Source: PHBD01 sp964578535 (GTDB taxonomy: Bacteria; Desulfobacterota; Syntrophia; Syntrophales; PHBD01). Taken from it: a DNA stretch of 12,800 nt. The position numbers and the translations under genes were made by a program. Below, piece by piece: positions 1 through 6,304 of the stretch (its first letter is position 1; every line of letters begins with the position of its first letter). The stretch is taken from contig CAZODI010000069.1 of NCBI GenBank assembly GCA_964578535.1, positions 1 to 12,800 on the forward strand, read 5' to 3'. Below the pieces are notes generated by a model that was given only the letters and a program-made list of their open reading frames with translations, had not been told where the DNA came from and did no database searches.

Positions 1-17
1 GATTATAACCTCCTCAA
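1..17 (-). promoter_or_regulatory. Ribosome binding site of a gene lying beyond the window edge
   Basis: Read on the minus strand the first 17 bases are TTGAGGAGGTTATAATC. This holds a strong AGGAGG with eight bases after it up to the window edge, the spacing expected before a start codon. The minus-strand series may therefore continue past coordinate 1 after the palindromic repeat. The start codon is not in the window, so this is inference. Confidence 0.4.
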
Positions 18-139
18 GGGCCGTTCAAAAATGCCCGAATGCAAGGCGCCCGAAAGCCCGAGCCGTGAGGCGTACTTTTTCGTACGTCGAACGGGTCGGG
101 GCGAGGGCAACGCCGCAGGCGGGCGTTTTTCAACGGCCC
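18..139. repeat. Long imperfect palindromic intergenic repeat (about 122 bp)
   Basis: The outer arms are GGGCCGTTCAAAAATGCCCG (18-37) and CGGGCGTTTTTCAACGGCCC (120-139). They are reverse complements at 18 of 20 positions, and one mismatch becomes a G-U pair in RNA. The interior also folds back imperfectly, and the tip is a CGTAC/GTACG hairpin at 71-86. The element starts five bases after the stop codon of the last CoA-transferase. It resembles the dispersed palindromic elements with AAAA-TGCCCG and CGGGCG-TTTTT ends that I recall from deltaproteobacterial genomes, but that memory is not tested here. It may act as a 3' mRNA structure. It has no long T-run, so it is not a typical intrinsic terminator. 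Confidence 0.75.
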
Positions 140-144
140 GCTCA

Positions 145-1512
145 TCAGAATCCGCCCAGGGCCCATTGTTTATTAAGCCAATGCATCTTCTGCGCTTCCT
201 CCAGGAGACCGTCCCGGAAGTCCGGGTGGGCCAGCTTCACGATCGCCAAAACCCGCTCCGGGATCGAGAGGCCTTTCAGGTAGGCCACCCCTTGCTCCGT
301 CACCAGGAAGGAGACGTCCGTCCGCGGCACCGTCACGATCTCGCCCGGGGGGAGCGTGGGATTGATCTTCGATTTCAGATTTCCGTCCTTGTCCTTGTAC
401 GTGGAGTGGAAAGCCAGGATGGATTTATTCCCGGAGTATCCGATCGGCGGCAGGCCCTTTGTCGATCGATAGTAGGCGCCCCGGACGAAGGCCAGCTGGC
501 CGCCCGTCCCGGAATACTCATGGAAGCCGATGGACTCGGAGCTGACTTGTCCCTGAAGGTCCACGCCGAGGACGGCATTGATGGAGATCAGGTCCCTGTT
601 CAGGGCGATCACATTGGGATCGTTAGTGAAATCAACAGGATACATGGCCAGGGCCGGGTTATGGTCGATCCAGTCATAGAGCTTGCGGCTGCCGATGGAA
701 AAGGCCCAGACGATCTTTTCCGGCAGGAAGGTCTTCTTGCGTCCCGTGATGAGGCCCGCCTCGTGAAGCTCCATGATGGCTTCCGTCACCATCTCCGTGT
801 GGATCCCGATGTCCCGGGCACCGCTGTCCGCCAGGAGACGGAGCACCGTGTCGGGAAGGCCGCCGATGCCGATCTGGAGGCAGGGTCCGTCCTTGGGGAT
901 CAGTTCGGCGATGTGCGCGGCGATGGCCCGGTCCGTATCCGAGGCCGGCGCGGAGGGAATGGTGATGATCTTGTCCGTCTTGTTCTCGATGACCCGGTCC
1001 ACCTGGGAAATGTGGATGCACTCGTCGTAGCCCCCGTAGCACCATGGCATGTCTTCCACCACTTCCACAACCCGGATCTTCGCCTTCTCGAAGACGGCCT
1101 TCTTGAAGTTGTTCAGGGGTCCGAAGTTGAAATACCCGTGCTTGTCCATGGGGGTCACTGTCTGGACCGCCAGGTCCACCTCGATGTCCTCCCTGTAGAT
1201 ACGGCCGCTCTCCCCGAAATTGTAGGGGATGTGGGTCCCCCGGTTTTCGGCGATGTAGCGGCGGGTGTGCCCCAGGATATGCCAGTTGGCCGTCCAGAAA
1301 CTCTTGCCTTCCGGATCCTTCTCCATGATCTCCAGGGGGGTCAGGTGGCCCAGCATGCGCACCTTGACACCCTTCACGTCGCCCGCCCGCGCAGCCAGGG
1401 CCCGATCGAAGGCACGGGGCATCTGGACCGTCCCGTAGTCCACCCACATGCCGTCTTTCACCAGAGCCGCCGCCTGTTCCGGGGTTGCCAGTTTGTTGCC
1501 GTACTTGGACAT
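145..1512 (-). CDS. Acetyl-CoA hydrolase/4-hydroxybutyrate-type CoA-transferase (copy 1)
   Basis: A 455-residue family I CoA-transferase of the Cat1/AbfT/acetyl-CoA hydrolase group. Such enzymes move CoA between an acyl-CoA (often acetyl-CoA) and a free carboxylate through a glutamyl-CoA thioester; they are cytosolic. The N-terminal half has the family's TPxDxHGYFNFG-like segment (about 120-131). The C-terminal half has QIGIGGLPD (213-221), HTE with Glu240 as the likely catalytic glutamate, SSESIG (324-329), a GTGGQ stretch (335-339) and FLVTEQGVAYL (402-412). The length fits the family (about 430-460). I chose the ATG at 1512 because an AGGAGGGAGG site lies just upstream; the 29-residue extension to 1599 would overlap the predicted sigma-54 promoter. 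It is last in the series, 211 nt after an ACAD. The substrate cannot be read from sequence; hydrolase activity is possible. Confidence 0.9.
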   Translation of the reverse strand: MSKYGNKLATPEQAAALVKDGMWVDYGTVQMPRAFDRALAARAGDVKGVKVRMLGHLTPLEIMEKDPEGKSFWTANWHILGHTRRYIAENRGTHIPYNFGESGRIYREDIEVDLAVQTVTPMDKHGYFNFGPLNNFKKAVFEKAKIRVVEVVEDMPWCYGGYDECIHISQVDRVIENKTDKIITIPSAPASDTDRAIAAHIAELIPKDGPCLQIGIGGLPDTVLRLLADSGARDIGIHTEMVTEAIMELHEAGLITGRKKTFLPEKIVWAFSIGSRKLYDWIDHNPALAMYPVDFTNDPNVIALNRDLISINAVLGVDLQGQVSSESIGFHEYSGTGGQLAFVRGAYYRSTKGLPPIGYSGNKSILAFHSTYKDKDGNLKSKINPTLPPGEIVTVPRTDVSFLVTEQGVAYLKGLSIPERVLAIVKLAHPDFRDGLLEEAQKMHWLNKQWALGGF

Positions 1513-1582
1513 TGCGAAACCTCCCTCCTGTTTACTTACCCCCTGTGCCCTCCCGGCCTCAAGGAGCAGCGCTTTGCACATT

Positions 1583-1598
1583 TGCAAAAGGCAAGCCA
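1583..1598 (-). promoter_or_regulatory. Sigma-54 (-24/-12) promoter for CoA-transferase copy 1
   Basis: The minus strand reads TGGCTTGCCTTTTGCA, matching 10 of the 12 fixed positions of TGGCACG-N4-TTGCW, with the GG and GC elements at the correct 10-nt separation. The predicted start is near 1572, giving a leader of about 60 nt before the ATG at 1512. It is the best -24/-12 match I found. A sigma-54 activator is encoded in the same window. Confidence 0.65.
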
Positions 1599-1629
1599 TC
1601 TGCGGAAGGAGAAAAAATGCTATTCATAC

Positions 1630-1653
1630 TTATCTGTTTCGAAGACCAGATAA
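1630..1653. repeat. Inverted repeat TTATCTG-N10-CAGATAA, candidate activator site
   Basis: Perfect 7-bp arms at 1630-1636 and 1647-1653 flank a 10-nt spacer. The centre lies about 70 bp upstream of the predicted sigma-54 start at 1572. That suits a regulator binding site, although somewhat close for a sigma-54 enhancer. It could also be chance. Confidence 0.4.
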
Positions 1654-1677
1654 CCGGTAGGGGCATTTTCGCCCTGC

Positions 1678-1705
1678 GCAGAAGTGCACAATCTGGCATT
1701 TCTGC
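1678..1705. repeat. Inverted repeat GCAGAAGTGC-N8-GCATTTCTGC, activator site or 3' hairpin
   Basis: Ten-base arms at 1678-1687 and 1696-1705 with one mismatch and an 8-nt spacer. The centre is about 120 bp upstream of the predicted start at 1572, a typical enhancer distance. It also begins 19 nt after the stop codon of the upstream ACAD and would form a stable hairpin in that mRNA, but no T-tract follows. Both roles are possible. Confidence 0.45.
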
Positions 1706-1723
1706 ATATCCGTAATCCTCCCG

Positions 1724-2878
1724 TCATTCCGCAATGCCACCCAGGATCTCCCTGGCGATGATCATCCGCTGGATTTCCGACGTCCCGCCGCCGATGGTCT
1801 GGAGCTTGGCATCGCGCATCATCCGCTCCACGGGAAACTCCTTCATGTACCCGTAACCGCCGAGGATCTGGACGGCCTCCGTGGTGATCCGCATGGCCGC
1901 CTCGGAGGTATAGAGCTTTGCATAGGCAGCCGTCAGGTTCATCTCCCGGTGCTTGCCCTGGTCGGCCAGGAAGGCTCCCTTGTAGGTGATGAGGCGTCCC
2001 AGCTCAATCTCCATGGCCATGTCGGCCAGCTTGGCCTGGATGAGCTGGAAGGCGGCAATGGGCTTCCCGAACTGGACCCGTTCCTTCGCATATTTCAGGG
2101 CTACCTCATAGGCCCCCCGGGCGAGCCCCAGGGACATGGCCCCCAGGCAGACCCGCTCCGTGTTGAGGCCGCCCATCAGGACCAGAAAGCCCTTGTTCTC
2201 CGTTCCCAGCAGGTTCTCCTTGGGAACCCGGCAGTCCTCGAAAATCAGCTCTCCCGTCGGCGAGCCCCGCCACCCCATCTTCTCGAATTTCTTCCCCCGG
2301 GAAAAACCGGGGAACTCCTTCTCGATGATGAAGGCCGACACGCCGTGGGCCTTCTTTTCCGGCGCCGTCTTGGCATAGACGACGAAGACGTCCCCCACGG
2401 GCCCGTTGGAGATGAAAATCTTGGACCCGTTGAAGAGGTAATGGTCTCCCCTGTCCTCCGCCCGGAGCTTCATGGACATGACGTCGGACCCGGCGGAGGG
2501 CTCCGTCATGGCCAGGCCGCCGATCTTCTCGCCCCGGCAGAGGGGTGGAAGGTATTTTTCCAGCTGTGCCGGCGTCCCGTTCCGACGGATGTTGTCCATG
2601 CATAGGCAGACGTGGGTTCCCCAGGAAGCGGCGGTGGAAAGACAGACGGCGGACAGCTCCTCCGTAATGATGCACAGTTCCGTGTAGCCCGCTCCGGCAC
2701 CGCCATGCTCAACCGGCGCCGTCAGACCCGCCAGTCCCATGGCGGCGAGTTTCCGGAAGCTCTCTTCGGGAAAGCGCTCCCGTTCATCGATTTCATAGGC
2801 CAGTGGAGCCACTTCCTTCTCGGCAAAGCTGCGGATCGTCTCCCGCAACATCTTCTGCTCGTCGGTAAAAGGAATCAT
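1724..2878 (-). CDS. Acyl-CoA dehydrogenase (copy 1), isovaleryl-CoA-dehydrogenase-type active site
   Basis: A 384-residue FAD-dependent acyl-CoA dehydrogenase that introduces an alpha,beta double bond and normally passes electrons to ETF. The ACAD signature AMTEPSAGSDV lies at 123-133. KIFISNGP (153-160) and RVQFGKPIAAFQLIQAKLADM (about 267-287) mark the flavin and subunit interfaces. The usual catalytic Glu of the C-terminal YEGTS motif is absent: the sequence is TIGGGTSEIQ with Gly364 at that position. Glu241 in LNTERV sits where isovaleryl-CoA dehydrogenase carries its shifted base, so the enzyme is probably active on a branched or bulky acyl-CoA. The start at 2878 is set by a GGGAGG site eight bases upstream; the alternative at 2926 adds 16 unrelated residues. 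Flanked by CoA-transferase genes. The substrate is unknown. Confidence 0.9.
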   Translation of the reverse strand: MIPFTDEQKMLRETIRSFAEKEVAPLAYEIDERERFPEESFRKLAAMGLAGLTAPVEHGGAGAGYTELCIITEELSAVCLSTAASWGTHVCLCMDNIRRNGTPAQLEKYLPPLCRGEKIGGLAMTEPSAGSDVMSMKLRAEDRGDHYLFNGSKIFISNGPVGDVFVVYAKTAPEKKAHGVSAFIIEKEFPGFSRGKKFEKMGWRGSPTGELIFEDCRVPKENLLGTENKGFLVLMGGLNTERVCLGAMSLGLARGAYEVALKYAKERVQFGKPIAAFQLIQAKLADMAMEIELGRLITYKGAFLADQGKHREMNLTAAYAKLYTSEAAMRITTEAVQILGGYGYMKEFPVERMMRDAKLQTIGGGTSEIQRMIIAREILGGIAE

Positions 2879-3005
2879 TCCGTAACCTCCCGCAGAAAAA
2901 AGGGGAAGGGACACGCCCCCGGGCATGGCCCTTCCTCTGTCCAGTTACAGGATCTTCAGGATCACGTCCCGGCAGCCTCCCCGCCGGACCGGATGTTTTG
3001 CCTGC

Positions 3006-3038
3006 GCCCGCCCCGGACGGGGGAATCCCGGGACGGGC
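3006..3038 (-). other. Strong GC-rich hairpin downstream of CoA-transferase copy 2
   Basis: Arms at 3006-3016 and 3028-3038 form an 11-bp stem in the minus-strand transcript (GCCCGTCCCGG with CCGGGGCGGGC, one G-U pair) and an 11-nt loop. It begins 17 nt after the stop codon. No U-tract follows, so it is more likely a processing or stability element, or a weak terminator, separating CoA-transferase copy 2 from the next ACAD. Confidence 0.5.
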
Positions 3039-3055
3039 ACGGAATCCAGTCTTTG

Positions 3056-4387
3056 TCAGAACGTCTTCTTTTTAATCAGGCCCCGTTCGCGGCCTGCCTT
3101 TTCCAGTTCCTCGCGGAATTTCGGGTGGGCGATGGCGATCAGCGCTTCCGCCCGCTCCGGCTCGGAACGGCCGTAGAGGTCCGCGACGCCCCATTCCGTC
3201 ACGATGAATCCGGCATAGTGGCGGGGCACCGTGACCCGCGAGCCCCAGGTCGTGTAGGGAACGATCCTGGACACCGTATCGTTCAGGGTCGTGGAGGGAA
3301 CCAGGTTGATGGCCCGGCCGCCCTTGGACCAGAAGGAGCCGACCACGAAGTCCAGCTGGCCGCCGGAGCCCGTCCGCATCAGGTTTCCTACGGATTCGGA
3401 GCAGATCTGGCCCGTCAGGTCCACCTCGATCGACCCATTGATGGCCACCACGTTCTCTTCCTGGGAAATGATGCCAATGTGATTTGCATAAATCGTGGGA
3501 CGGAACTCCACCATGGGGTTGTTCCCCAGGAATTCATAGAGTTCCTTGTCGCCCATCGTGAAGGTCAGGACGATCTTGCCGGGGTTGATCTTCTTGTACT
3601 TGCAGCTGACAACTCCCTTCTCAACCAGCCGATGAGTCCCTGCAGGTGCCATCTCCGTGTGGATCCCCAGGTCCTTCAGGCCCGAGTGCTCCAGCAGCTT
3701 GCTGATGGCCGCCGGCACGGCGCCGATGCCTACCTGGATGCAGTCGCGGTCGCGAAGCAGGCCGACGACATTTTCGGCCATCTTTCGCTCCTGTTCGTTG
3801 GCATCCGGGGTGGGAGCGGCGATGACCGGATTTGGATTCTCCACGAAGGCCGTGAAGCGGCTCACATGGAAGTTCGTCTGGCCGTACGTGCGCGGCATGT
3901 TGCTGTTCACTTCCGCGATAATCCATTCGCACTGGTCCATGATGTGCTCGGTGTAGAATGTGTCGAGACCGAGGCTCACGAAGCCGTGCTCGTCCGGCGG
4001 CGTCACCTGCAGGACGATGCCGGTGCGGCGCGGAAAGACCCTGTTCCGATGGGCGTTCTTGATGGCGATGTCGGAGCTCTGGGCCGGCCAGAAATTGGAC
4101 CATTCGCTCTTGGCCAGCTCCTGCAGGTGCGGCGTGCTGTAGAAACCGCAGACCAGCTTGAAGGTGTCGCGGTATTCGGGCTTGAAGATCTTGTAGGGCC
4201 TGAGAACGAGGGCAAAACAGTACTCCACGTCCTTCAACTCGTCCTTCCGGTCCGCAATGGCATCCATGATGGGCATTGCGGGCTGCCCCAGGAGAAGGGG
4301 GGTCCAGAAACGATCACCCGATTTGACGATCTTCGCCGCTTCCTGTGCTGACATCAGCCTGCTTGTGTAGACTTCCTTCCAACTCAT
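3056..4387 (-). CDS. Acetyl-CoA hydrolase/4-hydroxybutyrate-type CoA-transferase (copy 2)
   Basis: A 443-residue cytosolic CoA-transferase of the Cat1/AbfT family, clearly homologous to copy 1 but diverged. Visible motifs are TPPDEHGFVSLG (129-140), QVGIGAVP (218-225), HTEM with Glu245 as the likely catalytic residue, CSESVGN (329-335), a GSGGQ stretch (340-344) and FIVTEWGVADLYG (394-406). The two copies differ around the substrate-facing segment after HTEM (APAGTHRLVEKGV here, VTEAIMELHEAGL in copy 1), which suggests different acid substrates. I chose the ATG at 4387 because AGGAGGG lies upstream; the 60-residue extension to 4567 is compositionally foreign to the family. It lies 254 nt after the DUF35 gene, so it may have its own promoter. 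It probably activates an acid for the pathway or recycles CoA from a product. Confidence 0.9.
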   Translation of the reverse strand: MSWKEVYTSRLMSAQEAAKIVKSGDRFWTPLLLGQPAMPIMDAIADRKDELKDVEYCFALVLRPYKIFKPEYRDTFKLVCGFYSTPHLQELAKSEWSNFWPAQSSDIAIKNAHRNRVFPRRTGIVLQVTPPDEHGFVSLGLDTFYTEHIMDQCEWIIAEVNSNMPRTYGQTNFHVSRFTAFVENPNPVIAAPTPDANEQERKMAENVVGLLRDRDCIQVGIGAVPAAISKLLEHSGLKDLGIHTEMAPAGTHRLVEKGVVSCKYKKINPGKIVLTFTMGDKELYEFLGNNPMVEFRPTIYANHIGIISQEENVVAINGSIEVDLTGQICSESVGNLMRTGSGGQLDFVVGSFWSKGGRAINLVPSTTLNDTVSRIVPYTTWGSRVTVPRHYAGFIVTEWGVADLYGRSEPERAEALIAIAHPKFREELEKAGRERGLIKKKTF

Positions 4388-4437
4388 GAATATCCCTCCT
4401 GTTGATTTTATTGCGCACGGCCCCGCCCGGCAGCGGG

Positions 4438-4453
4438 CGCAACTCACCCGCCG
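4438..4453 (-). promoter_or_regulatory. Weak candidate sigma-54 promoter for CoA-transferase copy 2
   Basis: The minus strand reads CGGCGGGTGAGTTGCG, matching 8 of 12 consensus positions with correct GG-N10-GC spacing. The predicted start is about 40 nt before the ATG at 4387. In GC-rich DNA a match this good can arise by chance within 250 bp, so only position and context support it. Confidence 0.25.
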
Positions 4454-4498
4454 AAGACGCTTCCGTTTGGCTCGCAAAGAAAAGTAAAGACCTTCCGT

Positions 4499-4512
4499 GG
4501 CCGACTCCGGCC
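4499..4512 (-). terminator. Possible weak terminator in the gap after the DUF35 gene
   Basis: A GGCCG/CGGCC stem with a 4-nt loop is followed on the minus strand, about 10 nt later, by a T-rich stretch (CTTTACTTTTCTTT). The stem is short and the T-run is distant and interrupted, so termination would be partial at best. Confidence 0.25.
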
Positions 4513-4575
4513 TCCGGTTCCCCCTGGAGAGAATATCATCCGCATCCCATGCAGGGTTCCCTCCCACCTGAACCG

Positions 4576-4607
4576 CCCGGGGAGAGGCGACACTCCCCTG
4601 CCCCGGG
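4576..4607 (-). other. GC-rich nested hairpin downstream of the DUF35 gene
   Basis: CCCGGGGAG (4576-4584) can pair either with CTCCCC (4593-4598) or with CCCCGGG (4601-4607), giving two mutually exclusive stems about 35 nt past the DUF35 stop codon. No U-tract follows. It may be a 3' stability structure ending the four-gene transcript. Confidence 0.4.
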
Positions 4608-4641
4608 TCGGATTCAAGAAGGGATGCAGCGTAGATCCAAA

Positions 4642-5103
4642 TTACAGCGGCTTGAAATACTTCAGGTCCATGATATGCGCCTTCCGGTCGTTGCTCCAGA
4701 CCGCTTTGAGGCGCATGCCGTTTTTGACTATTTTTCGTGTTTTTTCAAAATCCGAGACATCGAAGCCTCCAAGAATATGCAGGAAATCGACGTCCGTTCC
4801 GTCCAGCCGGAGCAGTGCGCTGATGAACGGCGGCTCCGTCGGCATGCCGAAATAACGGTAGTTCACGTAGCTCCATGCCGTCAGCGTTCCTGTCTGGGCC
4901 ACTTCAACCCACTCGTCGGTGTCGACGAAGCAGCGGGGACAGAAGCTCCGTGCCGGTACCAGGATCCGGTTGCACTTGGTGCATTTGGTCCCCAGGATCT
5001 TCTTCTCCGCCATTCCCTCGAAAAACCGGGTCCAGACAGGGCCGTATGCCAGTTCGTAGGGAAGCCGGATTTCCGTCATCAACGTCTTATATTCCTTCGA
5101 CAT
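4642..5103 (-). CDS. DUF35 (zinc-ribbon plus OB-fold) thiolase-associated protein
   Basis: A 153-residue protein with the two-part DUF35 layout. The N-terminal rubredoxin-like zinc ribbon uses Cys41, Cys44, Cys55 and Cys58 (CTKC and CPRC), and an OB-fold follows from about 65 to 150. These proteins are not enzymes alone; known partners are thiolase-fold proteins (BbsA with BbsB in anaerobic toluene degradation, PhlB with PhlA/PhlC, the archaeal thiolase/HMG-CoA synthase complex, ChsH2 with Ltp2), where the subunit helps bind or channel the CoA ester. Here it lies 23 nt after a thiolase gene, which strongly suggests a complex. The start at 5103 is fixed by a GGAGGAG site. The length is usual for the family. 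All four zinc ligands are intact. Confidence 0.92.
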   Translation of the reverse strand: MSKEYKTLMTEIRLPYELAYGPVWTRFFEGMAEKKILGTKCTKCNRILVPARSFCPRCFVDTDEWVEVAQTGTLTAWSYVNYRYFGMPTEPPFISALLRLDGTDVDFLHILGGFDVSDFEKTRKIVKNGMRLKAVWSNDRKAHIMDLKYFKPL

Positions 5104-5126
5104 GGTATTCTCCTCCGTCCGTATTC

Positions 5127-6293
5127 TTAAAGTTCGGATCCGACAATCATGATCCCGTTGAACTGGTCCACGCCGCCCATGGCATGGCTCAGGGCCGTCT
5201 TCGCCTTGGGGATCTGATGTTCCCCCGCCTTGCCCGTCACCTGGAGCACCGTCTCGGCGACCCGGATCAGACCGGTAGCGCCGATGGGATTCGTGCAGAG
5301 CACACCCCCTGAGGGATCGCAGGGCAGTTCGCCTTTCTTGTCGAAGGTCCCCTTCAGGACCATATCGGGAGCCCCGCCGGGCTCGCAGAAACCGAAGCAC
5401 TCATAGAAGAGCATCTCCTGGAAGGTGAAGGGGTTGTAGACTTCCGCCACGTCCAGGTCCTTGCGTGGATTCTTGATCCCGGCCTGATCGTAGGCCTGCT
5501 TCGCCGCCTGGACGGCTCCCTGCCAGAGCCCCTTGTCGCTGTCGCCGAAGTAGTACTCCTCACCCCGGTACCCCACTCCCTTGACCCAGGCGGTCTTGCG
5601 ACCGAGCTTCTTCGCCATGTTTTTTGATACGAAGATCATGGCGCAGGCCCCGTCCGAGGTGGGACAGACGTCGAGAAGCCGCACGGGATAGGTGATGACC
5701 CGGGCGTTCTTCACATCGTCCATGGTCACCCGGATCTTTACGTGGGCATAGGGATTTTCGAAGGCCGCATTGTGGTGCTCGACGGAGATGTGCGCCGCCG
5801 CGTCGCGGATCTTCGCTTCGGGAATCCCGTAGCGATCCGCCCACATCTGGGACTGCATGGAAAACACCCCCGGCGCGCCGGCGATGAAATACCGCTGGTA
5901 GAAGGGTTCGGCAACCGTCGTCATGGTGGCCTGGGCGTCCCCTTCGTTCATCTTTTCGTGACCCACCGCCAGCACGACGTCGGCCATCCCCGAGGAGACC
6001 CAGTAATAGGCCGTGTGGGCGATGGAGACCCCCGTGGATCCACACGTCTCCGTCTTCAGGATCGGCTTTCCGACGGCCTGCATGGCATCGGCGAAATAGA
6101 AATGCGTCAGGGCCACTCCCTCCATCATGGACGGCATCGTCCCCGAGACCACCCCGTCGATGTCGGAAGGCTCCAGCCCGCTGTCCTCAAATACGCGCAG
6201 CACCGCCTCGCGGACAAGTTCCGGATACGCCACATCCATGCGCCGGCCATGCTTCGTCTGCCCGACTCCGATGATTCCTACCGGTCTTCCCAT
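5127..6293 (-). CDS. Thiolase family protein (SCP-x/BbsB-like), catalytic Cys present
   Basis: A 388-residue thiolase-fold protein. The nucleophilic Cys is at 84 in TETCGSTGV, followed by SGMADVVLAVGHEKM (101-115). DVAEVYNPFTFQE (281-293) sits where SCP-x thiolases carry their D-F loop. The expected GHPxGATG motif reads CTNPIGATG (333-341), so Asn335 replaces the histidine that activates the Cys. HAMGG (370-374) matches the C-terminal HNLGG-type loop. Known relatives cleave or form beta-ketoacyl-CoA, but with a DUF35 partner related proteins also act in benzoylsuccinyl-CoA thiolysis, C-acetylation or CoA-ester aldol cleavage. The gene sits between its paralogue (11 nt away) and the DUF35 gene. 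The start at 6293 follows a GGAGGAGGGG site. Family assignment is firm; the reaction is not. Confidence 0.9.
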   Translation of the reverse strand: MGRPVGIIGVGQTKHGRRMDVAYPELVREAVLRVFEDSGLEPSDIDGVVSGTMPSMMEGVALTHFYFADAMQAVGKPILKTETCGSTGVSIAHTAYYWVSSGMADVVLAVGHEKMNEGDAQATMTTVAEPFYQRYFIAGAPGVFSMQSQMWADRYGIPEAKIRDAAAHISVEHHNAAFENPYAHVKIRVTMDDVKNARVITYPVRLLDVCPTSDGACAMIFVSKNMAKKLGRKTAWVKGVGYRGEEYYFGDSDKGLWQGAVQAAKQAYDQAGIKNPRKDLDVAEVYNPFTFQEMLFYECFGFCEPGGAPDMVLKGTFDKKGELPCDPSGGVLCTNPIGATGLIRVAETVLQVTGKAGEHQIPKAKTALSHAMGGVDQFNGIMIVGSEL

Positions 6294-6304
6294 AACCCCT
6301 CCTC

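Noticed and set aside
31..1653. Long plus-strand open frame opposite CoA-transferase copy 1
   Set aside because: It runs antisense to a clear CoA-transferase, has no family motif and no ribosome binding site; such shadow frames are common in GC-rich DNA.
2972..2986. GG-N10-GC pattern before ACAD copy 1 as a sigma-54 promoter
   Set aside because: Only about 7 of 12 consensus positions match, expected by chance in a GC-rich gap.
2612..4351. 579-codon plus-strand frame opposite ACAD copy 1 and CoA-transferase copy 2
   Set aside because: It spans two real genes on the other strand and their gap, with low-complexity composition and no recognisable domain.
4551..4571. GG-N10-GC pattern in the gap after the DUF35 gene
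   Set aside because: Apart from the GG/GC core and the -12 TGCA, most -24 box bases mismatch, and it overlaps a GC-rich region prone to chance hits.
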